Shown one piece after another: positions 36,126 to 47,774 of a stretch of DNA of 64,000 bases. Origin of the DNA: Pholiota molesta (taxonomy: Eukaryota > Basidiomycota > Agaricomycetes > Agaricales > Strophariaceae); the NCBI GenBank assembly GCA_014925825.1, contig JACGCK010000016.1:62001-126000 (forward strand). The letters are read 5' to 3'. Numbering within the stretch: position 1 is the stretch's first letter; every line of letters begins with the position of its first letter. The translations under genes were made by a program, and so were the position numbers. The notes beneath the pieces are model-generated. The model had not been told where the DNA came from. It did not search any database and was given only the letters and a program-made list of their open reading frames with translations.

Positions 36126-39100
36126 TCAGCCCATTCGGGACACGCGTCTCGAAGCAGAAGCTTTCGGCGCCATGAGCTTGAATGCTTTTCGGACAAGGGA
36201 AACCGTCGTATTGCCCTCATGATCCTTGGCAGCCGGTAAGTCAGCGTATACCATAACGCCCAGCTCGTCCACCGAGTTAGGCCTTTGCTGGTCTTCGCTT
36301 GAAACTGGTGGAGGCATCGGCCTTCTGGTCGAATGGAACATGCGACTCTTGTGTTGTGGTATCGCGGTGCCAGGTGTACTGCTAACACCGCCAACAGGAC
36401 CGATATTATCAGACTGGTACCCTTTCCCGAGACGCTTGACGCCAGAGGTGGCCATGAGGAATCGATCATATACCCCCTCGATGCGATGTCGGCTGGGGGT
36501 GTCTGGGATATTATCATCTTGGCTTGCGCGAGGGCGTTGAGGGTACGGCTCGACATGCAATGGCGAGGAAGTCAGCTCGTCAAAGGATCGAGAGCGATCG
36601 TATTCCACACTTTGGCAGTCCAGCAGATTATCGCGCGACGTCAATAGAGGCGCAATGATCAGGCTACGGTCAATAACCTGAGAGAGGCGGGGCGTAAGAG
36701 GGGGAGGGGGCACTGAAAACGGAAACTCAATTAGAATGCAGGTCATTTGCTGGAGATCATATAAACAAACCTTTATTGAGTTCGGCCTCCAAGAACGATA
36801 TGGGCGCAATATGTCTCTGGAACTGAAACAAGTTTCCATGAGATTTGGATTTCTCTTTTCTCTTAGACGGGGATCCACCCTCCATCTCGAGATCAAAAGT
36901 CGGCTCAGCCCGACCTGGCGAGCGCGTCGACACAGACACAGTCGCGCGGCGCTGCCTGGAAGGCGTGCAGATTTCCGGGATTTGCAGCTGGCTAGGCCCC
37001 TCCGAGGGTAATGGTGATGTGCGTTTTTCAGGTGTCGCCAACTGGGCAGGCGCTGGGGTTGAAGGGGGACGAATGCTCCCTTTCGAGATATCTGTAGCAG
37101 TGAGATAGGTAGAGTTCATAGTTTGGTCTATCATTGGGCTGATGATGCCGTTTTCGTCCGCCTGGAAGATCTGCGAAGCGGCAAGGACACGACGTGGAAG
37201 GCGCGTGGGACGAGTTTGCGAGCGATCGCGAGCCAGTGGGAGAGGAAGTGGGGGAAGAGGGATATCCTGTTGGATGGATGCAGCAGCGAAGTTTTGCTTC
37301 GCATCCTCGACGACCTCTGGTGGGCAAAGAGTTAATAAACAAGATATTGTGTAGCTTAAGCAACAAGCATAAGCTTACTTTCAACATTGCGCATCCAAAT
37401 GGCCATTCGATCATTGTTCGCATCAGCAGCCATCTTCTCCGTATCAGCAGCATTCTTGATGATAGGCAGTGGAGAAACTGTAGGCATATTAAAGTCAGTA
37501 ACGAATTAACGTATTAACAGGCCAATCGCTGCGCATATATATACTCCAGAAACACAGGACCGCGATAGAAAAATAAAAAGAAATGACTCACTTTCAGGAA
37601 GGGATTCCTCTGCAGCGATTTCCCAAGCTTCCTTGCCATCCTTCGTTGTCGCTTTGGGTTCATGATTGGGGCGGATTACGTCAAGGGAGAATCCGCGCGC
37701 AGGCGTTGACCTTCCGGAAGCAACCTGCGCGAGTGTCGACGACTTGTAAAACTGGACCGTTTTGTCTAAATGACCAGGGATCAACAATTACGTCGCAAAG
37801 GCAAACGAACAGGAGAAGCGAAAGCGATGGAGCAGGGAAAGGAAAGGAATAGTTACCTATAGACGCCTTGATGCTATGCCTGAAAATGTTCTTGTCCTTC
37901 GTCGCGCGACTGAATGTCGAAGGTGGCGGCGTGCTATCGCGGACCACCTTAAGCACTACAAAAATTTCATCCAGAGATCAAATCAGAATACGTTTCTGAG
38001 CAGCGGTACAAATTAGAAACAAACCTTGTTGAGTGAGCGGCGTGCCCGAGTTGAACATGGGCAGAAACGACGAACGCGCCGGTGAACCAACATTTTCCTT
38101 GTCCGAATCCTGAGTGCGTCTAGGCTCTGGAATTTTGATGGCCAAAATGGACGCGTTCTTCTTCTCTGCTCCGTTCTCCTTCTCCTTCGCCGCATCCGCC
38201 CATCCCTCTTCAGTCTTCCGCTTCGTCTTCTCACTCTTCTCCTGCATCTTCCTCTCCTTCTGGTTCTTGTAAATCTCATCGCGCTCCTTCTCCATCTCTT
38301 CCAGTCGTTGCATCTCGCGCATACGCTCCTTCTCCCTCTCCCACTCTCGTACCCGGTCCTTCGCGCTCGTCGACTCCCGACTCCTGTCTCGCTCGTCCAA
38401 ACTGACATTCCTGGTGTCACCCAAAACCTTGACCGCCTTGGCGCCATGGGAGTGTCCAGAGGGCTTCTTCGACAGCATCGACACCGGGCGTGGTTGGTTA
38501 TCCCGAGTGAGGACGCCGAATGGACGCCTCACGTTGCTGGTTACGCTGACATTGGCGGGATCCTGCTCCTTATTCTCGAAGCGATTCTTCTTCTTGTCGC
38601 CGTTCATAGTCGCAGCGAGTCGGTTGAATGATAGAATGTTCTCTTTCGCGGTATTTGTCCCAGTGTACGGCGACGGTGTCGGAGAAGCTTTGATGGGTGA
38701 TAAATCGACGACAGGAGCGGCAGGAACACGTTTGCGAGGTTGCATTACTATCAACGATTAATGTCAATATAGAGCAAAAGAATCAAAGCTTTCATTTGTC
38801 CCTACATTTCGTTGCGGCGACTCTTGGTTGCGATTTCGATTTGGAAAGGCCCTGACGTTTGGATATACTATCCCTGAAGACGTCGGAAGTGTCCAGCCCA
38901 GGAGGTGATTTCATATTTTCCTTATTCTTTTTCTTCCACGCAGGCGGTGTCATACTGAGTAGATTTTCTATATCTTTCTCGAAAACGCCAGATGAATTGT
39001 AGCTGGACGCGCGTTCTATATGATCTTTCGTCAGAACCCATTTCGCAACGAGAGGGAGAAAACCTTGATGACTCACTGTGGGTAGTGGTCGTCGTTTCTT

Positions 39101-40440
39101 TCCAAAAAGAATCGGCCATAGCTTGCATAGCAGTGCATCGCAAATCTGCATTAGGAGAAACCATCCTTTGGAGAAGCTTCTCCATGCTCTTAGAGAACGT
39201 CCAGCTGCCGACCCATTTACCCCGTAGCTAGATAGATGTATGTCAGAAAGTTATCTATAAAATCAGAGAGCAGGCTCCTCACCGTACGAGACCAATATTT
39301 CTCCAAGTCCTCACTCGTGTTAAACTGTTCACCGTCGGAATGTTCGAATGGCGTCCGTCCGACCAGAATCTCGAAGAACGTTACTCCAAGAGACCATACA
39401 TCAGATTTACGGGTATCATGTGGTAGACCACGAGCACGCTCGGGTGAAAGATACTAATATCAGGTGCATAAGCAAAGGCCGATACAAGATGCGAATGAAT
39501 ATGGATGTCACCTCCGGCGTTCCGTATGATAGATTACTGTGGAAAGCAGTGTCCGAGTCCATGTCATATTTCTCGGCAAAACCAAAGTCAACAAGAACGG
39601 GGACATTCTTGCTTGAAATTAGAATGTTGGCAGGTCTACAGATCCAATTGTCTTCGTTAGCATATCTAGAAGCTGTACAAAGAACAAAAACACAAACTTG
39701 ATATCGTTATGTACCACACCGCGTTTGTGGAGAAACTCGACGGCTGACAGCAGGAAGCGAAACCATTCACGCGCTTTCGATTCCTCCACTTCCACGGGGA
39801 TCAATGTTGGGTGATAAGTCCTGGTAAATAGATATTAGCACAAATGCAGACTTCTTGTTATTGTTGTCAAGGGACGCGCGACGTGATGGGAAGGGCGGCC
39901 GAAACGCGGTCGGAAGAAGTTGTGGGAGGTGAATCAAGACAAAAGTGATACTCACATCGTTATGAGCGCGTAAGAGGGCGTGATGATGAAGGAATGGAAT
40001 GGGATGATAGATGGGTGAGGATCTGACTTGAAGTTTCTGACAATCTTCATTTCGTTCCATCTAAGATTCCGAACGCGTCGATGAGTCAAACGTTGAGTTT
40101 AGAGGTACGTTCAAACGTACAGCGAGCGAACCCGAGCGGCAGTTGTTGAGGTCTTGGACCTATGAACGAGCTTCACTGCGAGCTTCTGCCCGACTGGCCT
40201 GACCTCGCCATCCTGAGTCGTGACTGGCTTTGGTTTACATAGCCACACGCTGCCCCAGTTTCCAAAGCCAATCTATGACCCATCATGTTAGCGCTCATCA
40301 TAAACTCATGCGCGACGCGGTGAGACTCGACGTACCTCTTCAATAAATTCAAGGCGTTCAGAGAGAACCTGGTCAGACAGGGAGAAGATGTCAGTGGATT
40401 CAGCTGGGAGGTTCTGCAGCTGAATGGTGTCGGTGTCCAT
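36126..40440 (-). CDS. Serine/threonine protein kinase with long C-terminal tail
   Basis: Starts MDTDTIQLQNLPAES at 40440; about 13 exons and roughly 1100 residues. The kinase domain is N-terminal. The Gly loop is IGFGNWGSVWLCKPK, the ATP-lysine segment QKLAVKLVHRS, and the catalytic loop GVVHNDIKPANILI, with Asn in place of the Arg of HRD. The DFG segment is VLVDFGFAEKYD and the APE segment YGTPEYLSPERARG, followed by SDVWSLGVTFFEILVGRTPF. The rest is Ser/Pro-rich, with a charged Arg/Glu/Lys coiled-coil segment (RVREWEREKERMREMQRL) around 38300-38400 and conserved islands near the end (VYDRFLMATSGVKRLGKGYQ; LVRKAFKLMAPK). Acts presumably in signalling; the orthologue is not identified. It is a clear kinase by motif content. 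Confidence 0.85.
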
Positions 40441-42527
40441 GGTGGCGACTCCAGCCTCAGTGCTGTTGAGAGGATAACAGGGGACCTAGAAGTACAAGGC
40501 GGACGGTGGAGGGAGAGAGGACGAGGTGGCCAGGGGCCTTCATCTATCTTGAACCATGTCACAACAGAGCATAACAACGCGACCTGGTGAGAAAAAAGAC
40601 GCGTCGCGTAGCCCGACATCATACATGCGCCCAACACGAGGCGCTTAAGATTACTTTGGAAGAATGTAGCTCGCACTGTGGGTTGCATGGCTTTTGCAAG
40701 TATTCAGTTGAATGTGGGGTAAATGAAGGAATTTGTCTCTCGTATATTTATATCGTGATCATCTGCATAACCTTCAGCCAGCTTGACACTTTTCAGCCAC
40801 TGGCGTCGCGATCCGCGTGCATTTAACGTGACCGCGTTGACCCGAGCGCCCGGCGCCGGGTAGTCCAGACGTTCGTTTTAAAAAGGGTATCTCGCTCAGA
40901 TCACTCCCATCATTCAAAAATGATGGCGCGGAATACCTAGGTAGGTCCTCGAGACGCGCTTTTTGTACTTGTTGCGCTCGACTTACCAGACACTCAACTC
41001 TGAAGAGGCAAGACTGCTAAGCGGATTGTACCAAACCTAGTACGACCAAAAAGGCGTGAAATGATCTCACCGTTCTATTTCCAGCCCCACTCACCGCCGT
41101 ATTCCTCACACTCCGTTTTCCCAGACATCCGTTTTCTAGGTTTCAATTCTGTACCTACCTATTCCCTTCTCAGCACCCGACGATCCGTGGATGACGTCCG
41201 GCTAAATGCCCGAAATCAGGCCCTACGTTCTCCTGTGTACAAGACGACGAAAGCTTCAAACTCTGTTGTACCCAAGTAGGTCTCCTCGAAATCCGTAAGA
41301 CGGCGATCACCTCCCCCAAAGCCAATTTCGACGAGAACGACGTAATCATTGTTCTATCTGTGCTTCTCTCGCGATTATATTCCAGCAAAGATATTGGTCT
41401 GCTTGCGACAGTCGCCTACAAACACCCCGCCGCAAGCGGTATCGTATTCTATCCGTCCTCATCAGTACATCTTGTCTTTCACTTGGACAGAGCATGAGCC
41501 TTCGCGCAGGCGATTCCGGGAGAAGCTCAACAGTGTACGATGGTGGTATCGTACATGTACATCCTCGCTCTCTGTCAGCTCCGAACGCTTCGCTCATTCT
41601 ATTAGTGTCGATAGCTTGTTGTATCAGCAGGACAAAAGGTATCACCGCTAGAGTCGTCTCTTACAGGATTTGACTCACAACGACCAGGATCAACGTAGTG
41701 CTATTCACGCTGTTATTGAAGAGATCATCAGTATCGTCGACGCCATCGAGTCGCCGTGGTCATATAATAAGAGAGTGAGATAGAAAGCCATGTTCAGCGG
41801 AGAAGGTGCCGAACCAGTTGTCGGTCATCGTTAAACGACGTGTATGTTCAAAAGAAAGGAGAGCCAAGTCGCATTCGGCACGAGAAAGGTGTCGAAGTCG
41901 CCCTTACCATGATATCGACCTCAATGTCCTCACGCACTGTTTAAACGACAACGTAACAATGTTCATTGAGCACATAGGGGGTGGAGGGGGGAATGGTGGT
42001 GGATATGAGACGACTAACAACAGAAGAGTGGGGATTGACGACGAGACAACGAGGGATAAACGACTGAGTGAGGATGGAAGGGGGAAGATAGAAGAACGAT
42101 GGGCATAGACGAGAGCCGGGGAAGGGGACTAATAGTACATGTCGAGCTGCAGACTGTCCGATAACACGAGCTACGGTGAACTACCTACACAAACCCACCG
42201 CGTGCTGGTGGCGAGTGTGCCTGACAGTCCATCGGACCATGACGAGTCGTACGGAGCCTATACGCCAAGGACATCAGTTGCGCGAGAGAGGAGACAGAGG
42301 AGAGGAGACGAACCTAGACGTCAAGGTCGTGAGTTATGCGTGGAAAACATGAGATGGAAAAAGAGAGACGAACCGAAGTAGCGGTGCCAACAGCCGACCA
42401 ATAGATAAAGGAGCGCAGCGAAAGGAGAAGGAGCGTGGGGATAGGGGAGGGAAGAAGTCGCAGACGCAAATGAAGCGAGACGATCTCGCGGGTGCCGACG
42501 ATGTCGTTCTTGTCAACGACGAGGGGC
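40441..42527. other. 2-kb region with a decayed inverted copy of the protease 5' exon
   Basis: Holds the kinase promoter at the left and the 3' flank of the trypsin-like gene at the right. Between them are short protein-like fragments on plus (for example NFDENDVIIVLSVLLSRLYS near 41330, and AIHAVIEEIISIVDAIESPW near 41715), broken by stops. They may be remains of a second copy of the trypsin-like gene. Confidence 0.35.
40848..40925 (+). repeat. Left copy of an inverted repeat, decayed 5' exon
   Basis: Nearly the same sequence as the complement of 44776-44860. Both share CAGACGTTCGTT, then AAAAAGGGTATCTCGCTCAG and CATTCAAAAATGAT. Translated on plus it reads PDVRFKKGISLRSLPSFKND, against PDVRSKKGISLRSARSFKND in the right copy. 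The ATG of the right copy is replaced here by ATT TAA. Confidence 0.75.
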
Positions 42528-44881
42528 CTAGGCGACGGTGGTGGGCTTGAGATGGGCGTTGGGAAAGTGCGCCTTGATGCGGGGCCAGAGCCAGAACATG
42601 GGGGTGACGTAGGTGACGTCGGATGTCTCCGTCTTGCCAGCTCCTCCAGTGAGAAGGCCTCCAATGCGACCGCGGCCGTCGACGACAATGGACCCCGAAT
42701 CGCCAGGGGCCGAGAACACGCCGGAGTTCTTGTCGTAATTATACACCGCCCACTCCTTGGACACCATGCCGGTATCGTCGTCGCGAACAAACGAAAAGAT
42801 ACCCGTGGCGCGTCCGATGGTGACGCCCGTAGCATTACCGCTCTTGATGACGATGAGGCAAGGCTCGTTGTCGTGGTCGAGCATGTCAGGGTGGCGCATG
42901 AGCTCCTGGCTGATCATATCACGGAGGGGAAGGAGACGATCGGAAGGGTACTTGAAGGTGGTGGGCCCGTCGTCGCGAGGGTACATCTTGAGGGTGAATA
43001 CGTCGGAGGGGATCTCCGTGCCTGGGAGTAATCGTTAGACTGGGCAGCCTGAAGCCAGATAAATCGAGAACAAATCGTAACTCACCGAGGTCCATAACGT
43101 TGCCTTTGAAGGCCTTTGCGAACTTTGGCCCGTCGATCTCGAACGCGCCCCAATCCTCGGTGAAGCCGTCAGGACCGACGTTGAAGGCGAGGGCGGGGGA
43201 GACGCGGATGTGGCCGATAACGCGCTGCCTGGCCACACCCCAGTTCTTCTTGACATCCGAGTAGAACTTCTCGAGAGTCTCAATCGCCTCGTTCACGGCG
43301 GTAACCTGCTCTTTCGCCTGTCTCAACTCCTTCCTAGCATCCGCAACCTCCTCATCGTCCTCGTCCTCGTTGACACCAGCCAACCTCGCGTCCAACCTCT
43401 TGATCGTGTCCTCGTGCTGCCCGAGCATGATGGCATGGCGGCCGATGCGGAGCCTGATGGAGTCGAGGAGCTTGTCGAAAGCCCGAGTGCCGAGAAGTTG
43501 GACATACTTGCGGGGCGCACTTGTGTTGCTTGCGAGGGCGTAGGAGTTGTTGTTGGTGGCGTCGGTCTTAAACAGAACATGATGACATGTCAGACCAAGG
43601 ACCTTGTCGCTCGCACCGCCCTCAGCGAAGTACAGGCCTATAGTGCCCTGAGCGTCAGGCCTGTCAGCCACAGCGATGGGGAGGCAGAGAGTGGGCGTGA
43701 GAGGACTGCGAACGTCGACAGTGTCGTTGACGCTTGAGACGTGGCGAAGTAGCTCTGGTCCGACTGAAGGCCTATAGATCGACTCGCGGTACTCGACCTC
43801 GACGTCCTCGATACCGAAGGCCTTGAGGAGCATGAGGATCGCTTCACTCAAGCTGATGGCTTGTTGCCCTTCGAGCGAATCGGGGAGGACGCCGATCCAG
43901 ACGACCATGGGCCCGACAATTTGCTTGTCAGAGCCTCCGTCGGTGACGAAGCGAGCCAAGTCAACGGACGACCAGCGAATGCCCTGGACGGTCAAAAGAT
44001 CCAGAATCTGGGGACCTACTTCCTCCCAGACGTCGTTGATCCTATGACCGAACACACCACGGACCTCCTTAAGCTGTCGATGTGCCTCGAGCCCTTTGGG
44101 CTTGACCCAAGGCCTCGTGGACAGTCCGGTGCGGTAGACGAGCTTCGGAGGAGACGGGGAGATTCCTGAATAATAGTACATGGCCTCGTCCTTAGAGACG
44201 AGGTGGGGAGGCGAATCGTCAAGGGAGGAGATGCTGGAAGGATAGTCCTCGTGGAGGCTGAGGTTGGAGAAATCGCTTTCAGTCGGCGAGACCAGCGTGG
44301 CGCCAGAGGCCTGCGCAGACTGCCGCGCAAAGACGAGACAGGCGCGGACAAAGTCGGAAGAGATCACTAAACGAGTAGACGAGCAGTTCAGTGTAAGTTA
44401 ATAACAGGAGAGGGTGAAAGACTCGCTTATGATGGTTCGAGAGACTGGTTGAGAGACTTGGTGCAGAGGCTTGGTGGAAAGACTTGGTCGAGAGACTTGG
44501 TCGAGTCGTTCCGAGGGGACGAGGGAGGGGGAATAAGAGCACCCTTATAACCAGTCCAAAGAGAGAGGAGGTAGATAAGTCGTTCGACGAGACTTCACAG
44601 CATCAAGCCACTCTTGTTAGGATGCTGGCGAGAAGGCGCAACGCGGGACCGACAGACGCTAAGAACGAAGTGTATAGATGTACGTAGTCGTCGAATGTAC
44701 AAACGAACGTACCTAAGAATATCGAGGATTCCTCCAAAGGTCGACTTCCTCTTTTAGAGGGCCTGGTCACGAGGCTATCATTTTTGAATGATCTGGCTGA
44801 TCTGAGCGAGATACCCTTTTTGGAACGAACGTCTGGTATCGAGACTAGGCGCCGGGTAATACCGCGGACAGTGACATTCAT
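42528..44881 (-). CDS. Trypsin-like serine protease-fold protein
   Basis: The main exons 43085-44366 and 42528-43022 are joined by a GT-AG intron at DLG-TEIPSDVF. The protein has a long N-terminal region, a conserved His in LGLTCHHVLFKTD, an Asp candidate in EDWGAFEIDGP and the Ser motif FSAPGDSGSIVVDG. A charged coiled coil (DARKELRQAKEQVTAVNEAI) lies between the His and the Asp. This matches a trypsin-fold family common in Agaricomycetes, of unknown substrate. No ATG lies just upstream of exon 44366. A candidate first exon, 44715-44881 (MNVTVRGITRRLVSIP onward), joins in the right phase but across an unusually long intron of about 350 bases. No signal peptide, so probably intracellular. The high GC content makes long antisense frames that are not genes. 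Confidence 0.7.
44437..44504. repeat. Imperfect 13-15-bp tandem repeats
   Basis: About five degenerate units of the form GAGAGACTTGGTCGA lie in a row, inside the long leader or first intron of the trypsin-like gene. Confidence 0.7.
44776..44860 (-). repeat. Right copy of the inverted repeat, candidate first exon
   Basis: Inverted partner of 40848-40925, sharing about 60 nearly identical bases. It lies inside the open frame that is the candidate first exon of the trypsin-like gene. Confidence 0.75.
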
Positions 44882-45289
44882 GACCACTCGTTTCAATCGT
44901 GTTGAAGACGAAGTAGAGTACTTGCGTCTTGGAGACCATGAATGTGAATAGTGAAGTTACGTGCTAGCTTGACGGTATACTATGAAGTGTATATCACGCA
45001 TAGATGGGCGTCGTTAATTAATCAAGGGGTCATACAGGACTGAGAAATGGTGTTCGGGCTGCAGACCTTTAGAGTCGCTTTCCAGTAAGATGCGATTGCC
45101 TGGCCATTTGTTCCAGGTGCGGCACGGCGCAACACTTGTGGGAAAGAGAAGTATGCCGGATTCCTTTGACGCTGGTGAAAGATTTGGGGAGAGTGGTGCC
45201 ATCAACGTGCGTGCCGGTTCCTCCCAGATATTCCCACGGTGTTGCCCTCATAATTTGTTGGCTCCAGTGACGGAGCCTTCATATCAACC
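44882..45289. other. Divergent promoter region
   Basis: About 400 bases between the trypsin-like gene (-) and the porin gene (+), with no further feature recognised. Confidence 0.4.
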
Positions 45290-46400
45290 ATGTCTCTCCC
45301 CCAACCCGTCCCCCCTCCTGGAAGGTCTGTATTCCCTCTCTTATACTTCTCGTGCCTAACTCACGCCCGCTCTAGGATCTCGGCAAGTCCTCCACCGACC
45401 TCCTCAACAAGGACTACAACTACAACGGCACCGCGCTTGAGGTCAAGACCCAGACCCCTTCCAATGTCGCCTTCAAGGTCGCTGGTTCCCGCGACAACAA
45501 AACCGACCTCATCACTGGTGACATTGAGGGAAAGTGGACCGACAAAGTCCACGGACTCACCTTGACCCAGTCCTGGACCACCTCCAACATCCTGCGCAAT
45601 CAGATTGAAATTGACAACCTCGTTGCCCAGGGCCTCAAGCTTGACCTTGCCACCTCCCTCTCCCCCGACAAGGGCGCCAAGACTGCTGTCCTCAACGCTG
45701 CCTACAAGCAGTCGGGACTCCACACCCGCGCTGCCCTCGACGTATTCAAGGTTCGTTCGACATGTCAACCGCGTCTCACACCACTCGCTGACTCCGGTAT
45801 TCTACGTTTTACAGGGACCCACCTTCACCGCTGACACTGTCATCGGTCGCGATGGTTTCCTCGTCGGTGCTGAGGCTGCCTACAACGTCACTGGCGGAAA
45901 CATCACCCGTTACGCTGCAGCTCTCGGTTACAACGCCCCTGAATACGCTGTTACTGTCCATGCCTTGAACAACCTCAACACCTTCTCTGCCAGCTACTAC
46001 CACCGCGTCAGCCGTGACATCGAGGCTGGTGCCAAGGCTGTCTATGATGCCAAGGCCACCCACGGTGGTGTTGCTCTTGAGGTCGGCACCAAGACCTACC
46101 TTGACTCCTCTGCCTTTGTCAAGGCCAAGATCAACAACTCTGGTGTCATCGCTCTTGGTACGTCGTTTTACATTGTCTACATAATGAATGTTTTACTCAA
46201 GGTTACTTTTCTAGGCTACACTCAGGTCCTCCGCCCTGGTGTCAAGGCTTCTTTCGGCCTCGCTCTCGATACCCAAAAACTCAACGATGCTAACCCTGTT
46301 GGCCCATCCCACAAGGTTCGTTATATATCCACGATCAAGTAACGCATATCTCTGACTCTTTTCCTCATAGGTTGGTGTCCAATTCGTCTTCGATTCATGA
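45290..46400 (+). CDS. POR1: Mitochondrial outer membrane porin (VDAC)
   Basis: Exons 45290-45324, 45376-45750, 45815-46157, 46215-46315 and 46371-46400. The protein is a 19-strand beta barrel that lets metabolites through the outer mitochondrial membrane. Recognised segments: DLGKSSTDLLNKDY, TQTPSNVAFKVAGSRDNKTD, GLKLDLATSLSP, VIGRDGFLVGAEAAYNVT, TYLDSSAFVKAKINNSGVIA and the C-terminal VGVQFVFDS. The codon usage is strongly C-ended, as in highly expressed genes. Exon 1 ends out of phase with exon 2. One more C in the six-C run at 45310-45315 would give the family N-terminus (PVPPSWKDLGK) and restore phase. That missing base is most likely a sequencing error in an essential gene. Confidence 0.92.
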
Positions 46401-47002
46401 ATTGGGTTCTTTTGGAGGTTGAAAGTGGGTCTGCGTTGACGACTTAAATCACAACCATGACTTTATTTATGTAGCGTCCCTTTGCTCCGTAAATGAAATT
46501 ATCACATGAATTTATGAAGTTATATCATGAGCCGATGAGTTGTACTAAATTTGAAACTTATTGGGCTATGTGGGGTTTCTAGCAGAGTAATTGTTATTTC
46601 GCGTTTTGGAGACTGGGACTACTTGGAAGTCATCTCTTTTTTTCTGGCGCCATACGGTCCATCGACTTCTGTCAACACGAGGTGCGTATTTCATAAGATT
46701 CTACCTACTTGTTCGCCATTCGCTCAACTGGACATAATAGATGTCGTGATGATTTGTTGGGTATGTTTTTAACCACAACTTCTTAGCCCACAACCTCGGC
46801 GGTTTTGCCTTGCACGACAGAAGTATCGGTATAAATGCCTGCGGTCGCGTTTATTTCTTATGCCAATCGCATTCGAATGCTCAAAACCCATTCCGGTTTG
46901 CAACAACACAAAATCGTCATTAAATAACATCGTCAAGTTCGTAACATCATGAAGATACATACACACATACAACAGGTAATTCATAAAAGCACAAACAACA
47001 AA
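46401..47002. other. Convergent 3' flanks
   Basis: Between the porin stop (+) and the stop of the methyltransferase-family gene (-). No gene seen. Confidence 0.4.
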
Positions 47003-47774
47003 CTAATATACATAGGGAATAATTCGATAGCGTACATTGCTCGCCCACACATCCCACTCCTTCCCAAACTCGTTGCGGAGGATCGCGTCCTCCTTCGGCA
47101 TCCGACGCCACATCGACAGAAACGGGATACACAAAACGCTGAAAATCGGAACGAGGACAGGCCACGCAAGCCTGACGCCCCAGATGCCGCTCTCGCGCAT
47201 CCACGCGCCGGGCGCGGCGTACCACAGCACCATGCCGAGGAAGGACATCGCGCCGCCTGTGTACCCCGGGTGCCGCACGACGCTGTACGGGCCCGTCGTG
47301 ACGAGGCGGTGGCCCTTGAGGATGCTGACGTGGAACGTGAAGTGGCGCCCCATCGCGCGGTACGAGAGCCAGCGGAGCGCGGCGCCCAGCAGCAGCGCGA
47401 GTGTGCCGAGCGCGGAGGCTGGCGAGAGGAAGATCCTGCTCGCGGGATCTGCGGTGGACGGCATTAGGAAGTGGGGGATGTGACGGGAGAGGGGGGATTG
47501 GTGCGCGATGGAGGCGGTGATGATGATAGCTAGCTCGATGGCGGCGTGGATCCAATACGATGCCTATACCCGGCGGGTCATCGTGAGTCGGTCTGGCTAA
47601 TGATTGGGCGGCGTTTCTAACACATACCTTGACTAGGTACATGGCGTAGTGCATGTCCACTGGTCCATCTCCCATGACGCGATCTCTTTTCGCAGTCGCT
47701 GGTGTGGGCGGCGTGAGCGAGACATTAAACGCCAGCCCGATGAGGAAGATAGCCGGTACTTTCGCCAGAGACAT
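47003..47774 (-). CDS. Isoprenylcysteine carboxyl methyltransferase (ICMT) family protein
   Basis: Two exons (47628-47774 and 47003-47563) give 235 residues. An N-terminal helix (VPAIFLIGLAFNVSLTPPTP) is followed by further helices (IELAIIITASIA; LGTLALLLGAALRWLSYR). The family signature is clear: GRHFTFHVSILKGHRLVTTG, then PYSVVRHPGYTG, the S-adenosylmethionine-binding HPxY motif. The C-terminal half has PKEDAILRNEFGKEWDVW, like the RxxxEE...F...W end of ICMT, though with ED in place of EE. ICMT methylates the C-terminal prenylcysteine of CaaX proteins in the ER. This could be a true Ste14 or a related fungal paralogue acting on other substrates; mushrooms have several. High GC and C-ended codons. 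Confidence 0.8.

Noticed and set aside
42492..44169. Long plus-strand ORFs antisense to the trypsin-like gene
   Set aside because: They are mirror frames of a GC-rich coding sequence; the minus-strand frame carries the His and Ser motifs.
40848..44860. Mobile element bounded by terminal inverted repeats
   Set aside because: The repeats are coding-phase conserved and end at splice donors, and no transposase or target duplication is seen, so a decayed gene duplicate is preferred; not fully excluded.
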